DNA from: Chloroflexota bacterium
GTDB lineage: Bacteria; Chloroflexota; UBA6077; FW602-bin22
Direction: 5' to 3'
DNA: 64,000 bases
Assembly: GCA_004297775.1 (NCBI GenBank)
Contig: SCUE01000034.1
Location: 1-64,000 of the forward strand
Part shown: in pieces, positions 8,991 through 18,894 of the stretch
How the letters are laid out: each line of letters starts with the position of its first letter
Position numbering within the stretch: position 1 is the first letter of the stretch
Made by a program: the position numbers and the translations under genes
The notes under the pieces: generated by a model
Databases searched by the model: none
What the model saw: the letters and a program-made list of their open reading frames with translations, nothing else
What the model was told of the DNA's origin: nothing

Positions 8991-10010
8991 CTATCGCGCG
9001 GTCGCGTGCCCGACGAACGTCTCGTCCAGGTGATCGGCCGCCAGAATCGGCTTTTCGGAGTAGACGAAGCAACTCGCGGCGCGATTCTCGTCGACCCGAT
9101 AGAGCGGGGGCCGCTCGCGGCATCGTTCCATTACCCGCGGACATCGGTTGGCGAACGGGCAGCCGCGATGGATGTCGATGTCGATCGAGCCCTCCCGCTC
9201 CTCGTTGTGCCACGGGCGATTGGGATCTGGCAATGGGATCGACCCGATGAGCAACTGCGTGTACGGGTGGCGCGGGTCTTTCACGACGCGCTCGACATCG
9301 CCCGCCTCGGCGACCGTGCCGCGGTAGAGGACGATGATGTTCTCGGCGACCTGGTAGGCCGTCGTCAGGTCATGGGTGATGTAAATGAGTGAGATGCCGA
9401 ACTCGCGGTTCAACGCGGTTAGGCTTTCGAGGATCGTGGCCCGCAAAGAAGCGTCGACCATCGAGACGGGCTCGTCGGCGATGATGACACGCGGCTTCAG
9501 CAGGAGCGCGCGCGCGACCATGATGCGCTGACGTTGCCCGCCGGATAGTTGGTGGGGGAAGCGGCCGAGCGTCTCATCCGGTCGCAGACCGACCGCGCGT
9601 AGGGCAGTGACGATCTGTTCGTGCTCTTCCTCGCGCGATGACGCGAGCTTCATCTGTCGAATCGGCGTCTCCAGGACGTGATCGACCTTGTAGAACGGGT
9701 TGTACACCTCGTACGGGTCCTGGAAGATGACCTGCACGTCGCGGAGGAACTGGCGCCGTTCACCGCCGCTCAGTTTGCGGAGATTCTTCCCTCGGTAGCA
9801 GACCTCGCCACTCGTCGGTGCGACGAGACCGAGTAGCAGGCGCGCCATTGTCGTCTTGCCACTGCCGCTTTCGCCGACGATCGCGGTGATCGACGGTGGA
9901 CCCTCGGCGACGCTGAACGTCAGGCCATCGACCGCGATCGTCTGTCCGCGGCTGAACAACCCGCCACCGAAGACCTTACGGACATTGCGCAGTTCGAGCA
10001 GCGCCGTCAT
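8991..10010 (-). CDS. Oligopeptide-type ABC transporter ATPase (DppF/OppF-like)
   Basis: About 339 residues. Walker A GESGSGKTT, Q-loop FQDPYEV, signature LSGGQRQRI, Walker B VIIADEPVS and the H-loop histidine are all present. The C-terminal oligo_HPY segment (PLPDPNRPW ... GCPFANRCPRVMERC) is typical of peptide/nickel importers and contains the cysteine cluster that binds an Fe-S centre in some homologues. The ATG at 10010 overlaps the stop of the upstream ATPase gene (ATGA). It energises the two permeases encoded at 11588-13507. Last gene of the operon. Confidence 0.93.
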   Translation of the reverse strand: MTALLELRNVRKVFGGGLFSRGQTIAVDGLTFSVAEGPPSITAIVGESGSGKTTMARLLLGLVAPTSGEVCYRGKNLRKLSGGERRQFLRDVQVIFQDPYEVYNPFYKVDHVLETPIRQMKLASSREEEHEQIVTALRAVGLRPDETLGRFPHQLSGGQRQRIMVARALLLKPRVIIADEPVSMVDASLRATILESLTALNREFGISLIYITHDLTTAYQVAENIIVLYRGTVAEAGDVERVVKDPRHPYTQLLIGSIPLPDPNRPWHNEEREGSIDIDIHRGCPFANRCPRVMERCRERPPLYRVDENRAASCFVYSEKPILAADHLDETFVGHATAR

Positions 10011-11002
10011 GACTGACCTTCGTTGAACAAATGGCAGGCCACCCATCGATTCGGCCGGACTTCGCGCGGGGGTGGGTTGACCGTCGCGCACAGATCCATC
10101 TTGCTCGGGCAGCGCGCGTAGAACGGGCAGCCCGGCGGACGATTGAGTAGCGACGGCGGAAGACCGGGGATCCCCTGAAAAGAGCCGCGCTCGTCGAGTG
10201 AGGGCAGGCTGCCGATCAGAAGTTTCGTGTAGGGGTGGAGCGGCTCCTCGAACACGTCATGCACCGGCGAAACCTCGACCAGGAACCCGGCGTACATCAC
10301 ACCGAGCCGATGCACGAACTGTGCCATCAAGCCCATATCGTGACCGACCAGGATGACCGACGCGCCAAGATCTTCCTGGACCCGGCGCAACGTCTCCATC
10401 ACCTGACGCTGCACGACGACGTCGAGTGCACTGGTCGGCTCGTCCGCGATGATGACCCGCGGTTTCAGGCAGATTGCGACCGCGATGCAGACGCGCTGCT
10501 TCATACCCCCCGAGAGTTCGTGCGGATACATGTCGGCGACTTTGGGATCGAGCCCAACCTGCCGCAGGAGCTCCGCGATGCGCGCATCGAGGGCCGGCTT
10601 CGGCAGTCGCACCTCATGGTCGCGCATCGCGTCCTCGATCTGAGCCCGAACGCGCAGCACAGGATTCAACGAGTTCATCGCGCCCTGGGCGACCATCGCG
10701 ATCGCGGCCAGGCGCAACCGCCGCATGTGCTCGTCGGACACGTCGAGCAACTGAACGCCTTCCAGATCGACCCGTCCGCCCTCGATCTTGCCGGGCGGCC
10801 GAATCATCCGCATGAGCGCGAGCGCGATCGTCGTCTTGCCCGATCCGGACTCGCCGACCAGCCCGAGCCGCTCGGCCGCTTTCAAGCTGAAGCGAACGCC
10901 GTCGACTGCCTTCACCGGTCCGCGTGGCGTGTGATAGTAGACCTGCAGGTTTTCGACCCTGAGGACATCCGGTCCGCTGGGCGGCGCGCTGACGCTACTC
11001 AT
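10007..11002 (-). CDS. Oligopeptide-type ABC transporter ATPase (DppD/OppD-like)
   Basis: About 331 residues with Walker A GESGSGKTT, signature LSGGMKQRV, Walker B VIIADEPTSALD and the oligo_HPY C-terminus (GCPFYARCPSKMDLC). It pairs with the DppF-like ATPase, with which it overlaps by four bases. The start overlaps the end of the preceding small gene; ATG 11002 is chosen over GTG 11011, but both are plausible. Confidence 0.93.
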   Translation of the reverse strand: MSSVSAPPSGPDVLRVENLQVYYHTPRGPVKAVDGVRFSLKAAERLGLVGESGSGKTTIALALMRMIRPPGKIEGGRVDLEGVQLLDVSDEHMRRLRLAAIAMVAQGAMNSLNPVLRVRAQIEDAMRDHEVRLPKPALDARIAELLRQVGLDPKVADMYPHELSGGMKQRVCIAVAICLKPRVIIADEPTSALDVVVQRQVMETLRRVQEDLGASVILVGHDMGLMAQFVHRLGVMYAGFLVEVSPVHDVFEEPLHPYTKLLIGSLPSLDERGSFQGIPGLPPSLLNRPPGCPFYARCPSKMDLCATVNPPPREVRPNRWVACHLFNEGQS

Positions 11003-11579
11003 GCACGCCACCGGTTAGTTCGGATATCGCCGACGCCCAATCCTGGCCAGCATCCGCGCCGTTCGGCGGCGAAGGCGCGAATCCGCCGTCGAACACGAAA
11101 CCCGTCATCGCCGGCTTGAAGCACGGTAGCCAATACTTGAATCGTTCGATCGTCTTCCCCTGCGCGATGAGCCGCGCCTGAACCGTGCCCTGGTAGAGGA
11201 CGCGCACCCAGCGACGTCGCCGCTCCCCACCTTCGTCGAAGTCGAACTGTGCCTCCAGGCCGATCAGGAATCCAACGTCGTAGTCCGTGCGGCGCAGGAT
11301 GCGAATGCCCGGTATCGCACGCAATCCGCCGATGAATCCCTCGCGCAGCGTCGGAAGATCGGCCGCGGTCACGCTGGTATCGATATCGCGCGACTCGACC
11401 GAGAGGCAGGTCGAACGATCGTCCGGATCCTCCGCGAAGAGGGCGCCGTGGCCACCGTCGACGACCAGGTCGAACCGCTGCCAGTACTCCGGGTACACGA
11501 ATGAGTAGCCATGGCGAGGCTCGCGATGGTACTTGAGCGGCACATTTCCAGGCCGCTTCTGAAGCTCGGTCAGCGACAC
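10995..11579 (-). CDS. Uncharacterised protein inside the peptide ABC operon
   Basis: 194 residues, starting at GTG 11579, eight bases after the permease stop, and overlapping the next ATPase start. There is no signal peptide or membrane segment. Motifs such as GYSFVYPEYWQRFDL and a run of beta-strand-like segments (WVRVLYQGTVQARLI, YWLPCFKPAMTGFVF) resemble PsbP/DUF1795-type folds, but I cannot name the family. Its position between permease and ATPase genes, tightly coupled, argues for an accessory role in the same uptake system. Confidence 0.65.
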   Translation of the reverse strand: MSLTELQKRPGNVPLKYHREPRHGYSFVYPEYWQRFDLVVDGGHGALFAEDPDDRSTCLSVESRDIDTSVTAADLPTLREGFIGGLRAIPGIRILRRTDYDVGFLIGLEAQFDFDEGGERRRRWVRVLYQGTVQARLIAQGKTIERFKYWLPCFKPAMTGFVFDGGFAPSPPNGADAGQDWASAISELTGGVHE

Positions 11580-11587
11580 GATCGCGG

Positions 11588-12499
11588 CTAGACCGTCTTC
11601 CGCAGACGCGGATTCGCGAATTCGTCGAGCCCCACCGTGATGAGGAACAGACCAATGAACAGGATCGCAATGATCGCGATCGGCGCCGACCACCACCACC
11701 ACCAGCCGTTGATGAGCGCGGCATTGTAATTGACCCAGTAGAGCGTCATTCCCAACGTCGGCGCGTCAACCGGACCGAGACCGAGCACCTCGAGGCCGAT
11801 CGACGCCAGAATCGCCGATGAAACCGCTCCAACCAGCGCCGCGACCAGATACGGCAGGAGATTTGGCAGCAGTTCGAAGAAGATGATGCGCGGTCCGTTC
11901 ATGCCGGACAGGCGAGCGACCTGGACGTAGCCGCGCTCCTTCATCGTCAGGACTTGCGCGCGAATGATCCGGGCCGGGTTCAACCACGCCAGCGCGGCGA
12001 TGATGAGCGCCATCTGGTCGATCGTGAGGTTCGCGCGCACCGACATCGCGATGATGATGAGGACCATCAGTCCGGGTATTGTCAACCCGACGTCGACGAT
12101 GCCGCGAATGACGTTGTCGACGATGCCGCCGTAATAGGCCGAGATGAACGCCAGGACCGCGCCGAAGGTGAGACCCAGGAATCCGGCGACGATACCGATG
12201 CGCAGCGTCAACGGCGTCCCCGCCACCATGACGGCGAAGAGGTCGCGCCCCTGCTTGTCCGAGCCAAACGGCAGCGCCCACGATGGCTCCTGGATCGCGC
12301 GGGCCGATAGCGGCCGGGCTCGCTGGACATCGACCAGGAACTGTCCGACGACCACGAACAGGATGAGAACGGCGATCAAGATCAGGCCAACCAACAGCGA
12401 CGGATTGCGCCGAATATACCGGCCGACCGCGTCGGCCGACTCGACGAACGTGCTTCGGGCGATTGGCTCGATCGCGACCGGTTGTGCGATGGCGCTCAT
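11588..12499 (-). CDS. ABC transporter permease (DppC-like)
   Basis: 303 residues, about six membrane helices. The N-terminal helix (SLLVGLILIAVLILFVVVG) and the PFGSDKQGRDLF motif after it are typical of DppC/OppC permeases, as is the EAA-loop region (VARLSGMNGPRIIFFELLPN). Forms the transmembrane channel with the DppB-like subunit encoded just upstream, three bases away. Confidence 0.93.
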   Translation of the reverse strand: MSAIAQPVAIEPIARSTFVESADAVGRYIRRNPSLLVGLILIAVLILFVVVGQFLVDVQRARPLSARAIQEPSWALPFGSDKQGRDLFAVMVAGTPLTLRIGIVAGFLGLTFGAVLAFISAYYGGIVDNVIRGIVDVGLTIPGLMVLIIIAMSVRANLTIDQMALIIAALAWLNPARIIRAQVLTMKERGYVQVARLSGMNGPRIIFFELLPNLLPYLVAALVGAVSSAILASIGLEVLGLGPVDAPTLGMTLYWVNYNAALINGWWWWWSAPIAIIAILFIGLFLITVGLDEFANPRLRKTV

Positions 12500-12502
12500 G
12501 AC

Positions 12503-13507
12503 TCAGGCCTTCCGGTAGCTAATGCGCGGATCGAGAAACGGGTAGATGAGGTCAAGGATGAACGTCGCGATCCCGAGTGACACGATCACGCCGAAGACGA
12601 TGCCTTGAATGAGATAGTAATCCGACTGACGGATCGCGTTGAAGAGAATGTTGCCGATCCCCGGGTAGCCGAAGATCACTTCGACCAGGACCGCGCCGGA
12701 CAGGATGTGTCCAAGCACGAGCGCAAGCGCGGTCGCCTGCGGCAGCATCGCATTGCGAATGGCGTAGTTCAGGAAGAGTGTCCGCGGCTTGAGGCCCTTC
12801 GCCTCGGCGAAGATCGCGAAGTCCTCGCCCTGGGTGGTGACCATCATCGCGCGCATCCCCAGCGCCCATCCGCCGATCGATACGAGGATGATCGACAGCG
12901 CCGGCAGGATCGCGTGTATCACGACGTCGAGCGCGAACGCCAGGCTCGCGTCGGGCAACGTGCCGCCGGTATAGCCGCCAAACTCCGGCAACAGTCGAAA
13001 CTCGAAGGTAAACACATAGATGAGCAGCAGGCCGAGAAGGAAGAATGGGATCGCGTGGAGCGCCAGTAGCGGTGGCATCATGAACTGAAGCCAGCGCGGC
13101 GCGCGAGGCCAACCGAGGAAGGCGCCGAGCAGCGTGCCGATCGCAAACGAGAGCAAGGTCGTCGTGAGCAGGAGGCCGATCGTCCACGGCAGCGCCTCCG
13201 CCATCATACTCGTGACGGTGCGCGGATAGTTCGAGATCGAATAGTTCAGATCGAACCGAAACACATCGACCAGGTACGTGATGTACTGTTTCCAGAGCGG
13301 TTCGTTGAGGCCGAACTTGCGCTCGTACTCCTCGACCATCTGCTGCATGCCCTGTTGGGCATAGCCGCCGAGGAGCGCCTGCTCGATCAGTTTCTCCCTG
13401 ATCGGGTTGGTGCTGCGCAGGCGCGGCAGGATGAAGTTCAGCGTCGACGCCGCCCAGACGATGAGGAGGAAGATGCCGAAACGTCGCAAGACGTAATCGA
13501 TGCGCAC
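12503..13507 (-). CDS. ABC transporter permease (DppB-like)
   Basis: 334 residues with six or so membrane helices. It has the DppB/OppB N-terminal pattern (RRFGIFLLIVWAASTLNFILPRL), a long periplasmic loop (residues 30-100) and a C-terminal EAA-like loop (FAEAKGLKPRTLFLNYAIRN). It follows the solute-binding protein gene by 25 bases. Confidence 0.93.
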   Translation of the reverse strand: MRIDYVLRRFGIFLLIVWAASTLNFILPRLRSTNPIREKLIEQALLGGYAQQGMQQMVEEYERKFGLNEPLWKQYITYLVDVFRFDLNYSISNYPRTVTSMMAEALPWTIGLLLTTTLLSFAIGTLLGAFLGWPRAPRWLQFMMPPLLALHAIPFFLLGLLLIYVFTFEFRLLPEFGGYTGGTLPDASLAFALDVVIHAILPALSIILVSIGGWALGMRAMMVTTQGEDFAIFAEAKGLKPRTLFLNYAIRNAMLPQATALALVLGHILSGAVLVEVIFGYPGIGNILFNAIRQSDYYLIQGIVFGVIVSLGIATFILDLIYPFLDPRISYRKA

Positions 13508-13532
13508 GCTTCCTCCTCTCGCTGGATCCTGA

Positions 13533-15515
13533 CTACTGAACCGGCTCGATCTTGGCCATGATCATGCCCCAGGTCAGGTGCCAGGCCGCGCCGTTGACGT
13601 ACGAATCCTCCGCCGTCGGCCATCCCTTCCAGTAGGTGGTGTTCATGCCGATGCGGTGATGGAACTGTGTCAATGGGATGTCCGGCAACTCCGGAAGCCA
13701 GATGTTCATCGCCTTCTTGAACGTCTCAAGAAGCCTCGCCTTGTCGCTCGTCGCCGTGACGGCCATCTCGTCAACGAGTTTGTCGTACTCCGAGTTGCGC
13801 CATCGCGTGAAGTTGACGAGGTGCGCGCCCGGCACAGCCGTCGTGACTGACTGGTACAGCCGCAGCGTGAAGTACGGGTCGCCGCTGACGCTACCGCCGT
13901 GGCCGTAGATCGCCGACTCATACTCGCCTTTGTTGAATCGATCGCCGAAGTCGGTCGGCAGCGAGAACGACGCGTCGACGCCCTGCCGCTTGAACAGCTC
14001 GACGATGACCGGCGCGACTGCCACGAACGAGCCGGTGGTAATGATGTCGAACTTGAGCGCCTTACCGCTCGAGTCCTCCCAGATCCCGGCGGTGTTCTTC
14101 TTCCAACCCTTCCCCTTCAGGAGCTCTTCGCCCTTCTTCGGGTTGAACTCGTTGGTGTTCCACTTCTCGAGTTCCGGCTTGACCGCGTCGAAGAATGGCT
14201 TCAGGCCCGGGTAGTTCGGCATCGGCAGTTGGATCGGCGCCGACGCGCCCGTCCAGCCAACATCGACCACCACGTTGCGGTCGATGAAGTAGCTGAGCGC
14301 CCAGCGCACATCTTTATCGGTGAACGGCGCCTTCTCGCAGTTCACATAGAGCGAGGCCGGCCACCAGTCCTCGTAGCCGAACGGCGCCTTCTGGCCGGAG
14401 TGGGTGATGATCTTCGGGTTGCCACGAAAGACCGTCGGCCACGTCGCCGGCTGGAGACTGCCGTAGTAGTCGACCGTGTTCGAGATGAGTGTCTGAGCGT
14501 TGACCTGCTCGTTGATCGGCGGCATCGTGAGAAGCCGTTCGACCGTCGGAAGCTTGGCCAGACCCTGGGCGGCCGCCCACCACGAATCGCGGCGGTCGTG
14601 AATCTTCTGCTCCGGCAGTCCGGCGACCACCTTCCAGGGCCCGGTCGTGACCGGCCAGCCCTTTGCGAGATCGAACGCCTTGAACGTCGTCCAGTCCTGG
14701 CCATCGAAGATGTGCTTCGGCACGACGTAGACGCCGATGTCATACTTGTAGGTCATGAAATAGAACCAGCGCGGGTTCGGGACCTTGAACTTCACCTGAA
14801 CCGAGTTCGCGCTCGTGGCCGTCGCGGTATCGACGAATTGCGCGACATCGACACCCCAGCGCACCTTCGGACCGAGTTCCTTCAGCTTCGTCAGTGAGAA
14901 GGCGACGTCCTCGGCCGAGAACGGCTTACCGTCGCTCCAGGTGATCCCGGCGCGCGTCTTCATCGTCAGCGTCTTGAAGTCGGCGCTGTACTCGTAGCTC
15001 TCGACGAGCCACGGATGCTCCTTGTCGGCGAACGCGCTGTAGAACGCGACCGGCTCGTAGTACAGCATCGACCCGGTTTGGTGGTTCGCGCCGACCGCGT
15101 ACGGGTTCCAGAGTTCGTGATCGATGTACTTGCCCTGAACGCCACCGTGGCCGAGCAGGACGAGGGTACGGTTTCGCGCAACCGGCTTCAGGCCGGCGAC
15201 CTCGACCGGCTTCGGCGGCGCGGCCGCGGGTGCGGCGGCCGGCGCTGCGGCGGCGGGCTTCGCCGGCTCGGCTGGCTTGGTTGGCGCTGGGGCCGGCGCG
15301 GCTGGTGCGGCCGCGGCTGGCTTCGGCGCCTCGGCCGGCTTGGTTGGCGCCGGGGCCGGCGCGGCCGGCGCGGCCGCGGCTGGCTTCGGCGCCGCGGCCG
15401 GCTTTGGCGGGGCCGGCGTCGGCGTCGGCGCGGCGCAGGCCGCCAACGTGGCGCTACCGGCGGCCGCGGCCAGTCCGAGCAGGAACCGTCGGCGTGTGCT
15501 CGTGATCAAGCTCAT
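13533..15515 (-). CDS. Tat-exported lipoprotein solute-binding protein (SBP family 5)
   Basis: 661 residues. The N-terminus combines a Tat motif (STRRRFLLG) with a lipobox (LAAC, Cys27), so it is expected to be exported folded and lipid-anchored. Residues about 28-125 are a Pro/Ala/Lys linker built of near-repeats (KPAAAAPAAPAPAPTKPAE). The rest matches extracellular solute-binding family 5 (peptide/nickel type), for example the WSDGKPFSAEDVAFSL signature. The ATG at 15515 has AAGGAGGAG upstream, a better start than the longer frame. First gene of the six-gene operon running to 8991; substrate probably an oligopeptide or similar solute. Confidence 0.93.
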   Translation of the reverse strand: MSLITSTRRRFLLGLAAAAGSATLAACAAPTPTPAPPKPAAAPKPAAAAPAAPAPAPTKPAEAPKPAAAAPAAPAPAPTKPAEPAKPAAAAPAAAPAAAPPKPVEVAGLKPVARNRTLVLLGHGGVQGKYIDHELWNPYAVGANHQTGSMLYYEPVAFYSAFADKEHPWLVESYEYSADFKTLTMKTRAGITWSDGKPFSAEDVAFSLTKLKELGPKVRWGVDVAQFVDTATATSANSVQVKFKVPNPRWFYFMTYKYDIGVYVVPKHIFDGQDWTTFKAFDLAKGWPVTTGPWKVVAGLPEQKIHDRRDSWWAAAQGLAKLPTVERLLTMPPINEQVNAQTLISNTVDYYGSLQPATWPTVFRGNPKIITHSGQKAPFGYEDWWPASLYVNCEKAPFTDKDVRWALSYFIDRNVVVDVGWTGASAPIQLPMPNYPGLKPFFDAVKPELEKWNTNEFNPKKGEELLKGKGWKKNTAGIWEDSSGKALKFDIITTGSFVAVAPVIVELFKRQGVDASFSLPTDFGDRFNKGEYESAIYGHGGSVSGDPYFTLRLYQSVTTAVPGAHLVNFTRWRNSEYDKLVDEMAVTATSDKARLLETFKKAMNIWLPELPDIPLTQFHHRIGMNTTYWKGWPTAEDSYVNGAAWHLTWGMIMAKIEPVQ

Positions 15516-15640
15516 GTTCTCTTCTCTCCTCCTTTGGAGACGTAGCGGGCATCTTACCATTGATCTGCCACGCTTGCGAGCAGCAGTCGCGTGAGCCAAC
15601 GCGTTCGCGCCACTCTGGGGCGCCAGATTCTCGGGCGCTG

Positions 15641-15662
15641 CCAGGGCGGGCGAGACGCCCGA
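15641..15662. repeat. Family-2 palindrome (GGGCGTCTCGCCC type)
   Basis: GGGCGGGCGAGACGCCC lies in the 226-base divergent spacer between the peptide ABC operon and the RND exporter. The same core occurs at 19831, 44511 and 48341, and in looser form near 24710. No clear promoter was found in the spacer. Confidence 0.55.
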
Positions 15663-15741
15663 TCGTATGTGCGTCGGGCAATGGTTACATACTGCAAGGA
15701 CCGCCGACTAAAGATACGCTCAGAGAAAAGAGACCTCGCCG

Positions 15742-18700
15742 ATGTTCTTGACGTCCATTTCCGTGAAACGCCCGGTCGCGGTCGTCGCAATCTACCTCGC
15801 GGTCGCGATCGCCGGGCTCCTGGCGCTGTTGACGTTGCCGGTGAACCTCTTCCCAAACATCGACATCCCGGTCGTCACGATCCTGGTCACCTACCCGGGC
15901 GCCGGGCCGGATGAGGTTGAGATTCAGGTCACGCGCCCGCTTGAAGACGCGATCGCCGGTCTGAACGATGTCGATGTCCTGACGAGTGTGTCCGGCGAAG
16001 GCTTTTCTCAGGTCGTCGTTCAGTTCACCGAGCGGGCAAATCCCGATCTGATCGGCACCGACGTCGAACGGCGCGTCAATAGCATCGCGCAGCGGCTGCC
16101 ACCGGATGTCGACCGCCCAACGGTCACGAAGATCGATTTCAGTCAGGCGCCAGTCATCGTCCTGGCCGTGTCGGGCGTGAGTCTGCCGCCCGAGGAACTG
16201 TACCGCATTTCCGACGAACTGGTGCGACCCGAGATCGAACGACTCAACGGCGTCGGCCAGGTGTCGATCGTCGGCGGACGGCAGCGCGAAATACGCGTCG
16301 AGGTCGATCCGGATCGCCTGCGCTCCCACGGTGTGTCGCTGGCGCAGGTCCAGGGCGCACTCGCCCAGGCAAACCTGAACTTCCCGAGCGGTTCGATTTC
16401 ACAGGCCGGTCGCTCGTACAGCCTCCGCCTGTACGGCTTGATCGGCGCGCCGGAGGACCTCGGCCGCATCGTCGTTGGCGGGCCGCGCGATGCTCCGACC
16501 CGGATTTCCGACATCGCGGCCGTGGTCGTCGGCGCCCGCGACCAGACGCAGGTGAGCCGGGTCAACCGGGAGGCCGCCGTGGTCGTCCGCGTCACGAAGC
16601 AGGGTGGCGCGAACCTGACCGACGCGGTCGATGCCGTCAAAGCCGCGCTGCCGCGCGTGCGTGGCAGCCTCCCGACCGGCGCCGAGATCGTCGTCGTGCA
16701 GGACAACAGCGTATCGATTCGCCAGTCGCTTCAGGGTGTCCGTGAGGAACTCACCACCGCGATCTTCCTGACCGCGGCGATCCTGCTTCTCTTCCTGCAC
16801 CGACTGCGCGTCTCGTTCATCGTCTTGCTCTCGATCCCGACGACGCTGCTGGCGACGCTCGTAGCGATGCAATTCCTCAACTTCAGCCTGAACCTGCTGA
16901 GCGCGCTCGGTCTGACACTGACGATCGGCATCCTGGTCGATGACTCGATCGTCGTCCTGGAGAACATCCTGCGCCGGCTCGGCGCCGGCGATGAGCCGAC
17001 CGAGGCGGCGATCAACGGTCGCGCCGAGATCGGTCTGGCCGCCGTTGCGATCACGCTCGTCGACGTCGTCGTCTTTGCCCCGGTCGGCCTCGTCAGCGGA
17101 CAGATCGGCGGCTTCTTCCGTGAGTTCGGTTTCACGATCGCGGCGGCAACGCTATTCTCGCTAATCGTCTCATTCACGCTCACGCCGATGTTGGCGGCCA
17201 GACTGCTCCGTCGCGATAGTGGCGAGGGCGCCAACGCTCTCTGGGGTTTCGCCGGTTGGTGGGATCGCGGCTTCGCCAACTTCGAAGCGCGCTATCGTCG
17301 CGCGCTCGACTGGAGTATGCGCCATCGACTGATCGTCGTCGGAGCGGCGATCGCCAGCGTTCTCTTCGGCATCGGGTTGGTGGCAACCGGCCGCGTGCCG
17401 AACGAATTCTTTCCGCGCGACGACCAGGGTATCTTCGTGATCTCGACCGAGGCGCCTTCCGGCACGTCGCTGGCGGCCCACGATAGCCTGATGAGTCAGG
17501 TCGAGGCGCGCCTGCTCGAGATACCGGAAGTCAAGACCGTCACCGCCAGCGTTGGCGCCGGCGGTAGCGCGACCGGTTTCGGCATCGCCTCCGGCGGTCA
17601 GGCACGGTTTGGGAGCGTCACGGTCGAACTAATCGACAAGTCGACCGGCCGGCGCGACATCCACGCTGTCGGCGAGGAGGCGCGGACCTCGCTCGAACAG
17701 ATTTCCGGACTACGGACGCGCCTCGATGTCCAGGGTGCCGGCGGCGGCGGCCAGCCTGTGGCGGTGCGGGTCCAGGGCAACGAACCGGAGCGACTCCTGG
17801 CCTTGTCGCGTCAGGTGCAAGCACGAATCACGGCGATCCCAGGTCTGCGCGACGTCACGAACAGCGCCGGCCTCGGCGCGCCGGAACTGCGCGTGCGCGT
17901 CGATCGCGAGCGCGCGTCTGATCTCGGCGTTTCGAGCGCCGCGCTCGGACAAGCGCTTCGAACCGCCTACACCGGCACCGTTGCGACGCGGTATCGCCAG
18001 CCCGACGGACGATTGATCGACGTCCGCTTGATTCAGACGAACGAGTCGCGCGCCCGACCGGAACTCGTCGCGGACCTGCCCGTTCCAACGCTGAGCGGCG
18101 GAACGATTCGTCTCGGCCAGATCGCGACGATCGAGGACGTGTCCGGGCCATCCCAGTTCAATCGTCGCGGTCGCGAGCGAGTCATCACGATCGGCGCGGG
18201 AATCGACCCATCTCTGACGCTGGGCGAGGTCACGCCGCTCGTTCGCTCCGCGCTCGCCGAAATCGCGGTGCCGCCCGGACTCACGGTTGTTGTCGGCGGT
18301 AGCGCCGAGGCGGCGAACCAGAGCTTCGGTCAGCTCTTCGCCGCGCTCGGCGCGTCGATTCTGCTCGCCTACCTTCTCATGGTCGTGCTCTACAGCTCGT
18401 TTTCGCAGCCCTTGGTCATCTTGTTCGCGCTTCCCGTCGCGATCGGTGGCGCGGTCGGCGCGCTCTGGGTGTTCGGCTACTCGTTCAACATCTTTGCCAT
18501 GATCGGTTTGATCCTGCTCGTCGGCCTGGCGATCAAGAACGGCATCCTCCTGATCGATCGCGCGAACCAGAACCGCCGCCGTGGGCTCTCGGCCCGTATG
18601 GCATTGCTTGAGGCCGGTCCGACCCGTCTGCGCCCGATCCTGATGACGAGTCTCACGATCACGGTCGCACTACTCCCCTCGGCACTCCAGATCGGCGAGG

Positions 18701-18885
18701 GCGCCGAGCTGCGCGCGCCACTCGCGGCCGCTGTCATGGGCGGTGTGATCAGTTCGACCGCGCTGACGCTCGTTCTCGTGCCGGTGGTCTACCTCTCCTT
18801 CGACGATGCCCAGCGCCGCATCGGGCGATGGCTTCGACGAGGCGCTAGACTTGTTCCCTCTCCCAAAGGGAGAGGGCTAGGGTGA
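15742..18885 (+). CDS. RND-family (HAE1) efflux pump inner-membrane subunit
   Basis: 1047 residues, the usual length for AcrB/MexB-type pumps. Motifs: N-terminal SISVKRPVAVVAIYL, ARPLEDAI-like TRPLEDAIAGL, the TM4 acidic pair in GILVDDSIVVLEN that carries protons, and a second membrane half at about 860-1030. It should form a trimeric proton-driven exporter of hydrophobic compounds. No membrane-fusion or outer-membrane partner is adjacent, as is common in monoderm lineages. The last residues (VPSPKGRGLG) and the TGA stop are encoded by a family-1 palindrome, so the natural C-terminus was probably altered by repeat insertion. Confidence 0.93.
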   Translation: MFLTSISVKRPVAVVAIYLAVAIAGLLALLTLPVNLFPNIDIPVVTILVTYPGAGPDEVEIQVTRPLEDAIAGLNDVDVLTSVSGEGFSQVVVQFTERANPDLIGTDVERRVNSIAQRLPPDVDRPTVTKIDFSQAPVIVLAVSGVSLPPEELYRISDELVRPEIERLNGVGQVSIVGGRQREIRVEVDPDRLRSHGVSLAQVQGALAQANLNFPSGSISQAGRSYSLRLYGLIGAPEDLGRIVVGGPRDAPTRISDIAAVVVGARDQTQVSRVNREAAVVVRVTKQGGANLTDAVDAVKAALPRVRGSLPTGAEIVVVQDNSVSIRQSLQGVREELTTAIFLTAAILLLFLHRLRVSFIVLLSIPTTLLATLVAMQFLNFSLNLLSALGLTLTIGILVDDSIVVLENILRRLGAGDEPTEAAINGRAEIGLAAVAITLVDVVVFAPVGLVSGQIGGFFREFGFTIAAATLFSLIVSFTLTPMLAARLLRRDSGEGANALWGFAGWWDRGFANFEARYRRALDWSMRHRLIVVGAAIASVLFGIGLVATGRVPNEFFPRDDQGIFVISTEAPSGTSLAAHDSLMSQVEARLLEIPEVKTVTASVGAGGSATGFGIASGGQARFGSVTVELIDKSTGRRDIHAVGEEARTSLEQISGLRTRLDVQGAGGGGQPVAVRVQGNEPERLLALSRQVQARITAIPGLRDVTNSAGLGAPELRVRVDRERASDLGVSSAALGQALRTAYTGTVATRYRQPDGRLIDVRLIQTNESRARPELVADLPVPTLSGGTIRLGQIATIEDVSGPSQFNRRGRERVITIGAGIDPSLTLGEVTPLVRSALAEIAVPPGLTVVVGGSAEAANQSFGQLFAALGASILLAYLLMVVLYSSFSQPLVILFALPVAIGGAVGALWVFGYSFNIFAMIGLILLVGLAIKNGILLIDRANQNRRRGLSARMALLEAGPTRLRPILMTSLTITVALLPSALQIGEGAELRAPLAAAVMGGVISSTALTLVLVPVVYLSFDDAQRRIGRWLRRGARLVPSPKGRGLG

Positions 18886-18893
18886 GGGTGTCT
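18854..18893. repeat. Family-1 palindrome forming the RND gene 3' end
   Basis: Full copy: CCCTCTCCC, AAA, GGGAGAGGG, then CTAGGGTGAGGGTG. It encodes the last residues of the RND pump and ends two bases before the next ATG, so its GAGGG may also serve as that gene's ribosome-binding site. Confidence 0.8.
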
Positions 18894-18894
18894 C

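Noticed and set aside
10235-11119. Long plus-strand frame opposite the ABC ATPase gene
   Set aside because: It is the antisense shadow of a conserved ATPase; composition is His/Arg/Asp-rich with no domain.
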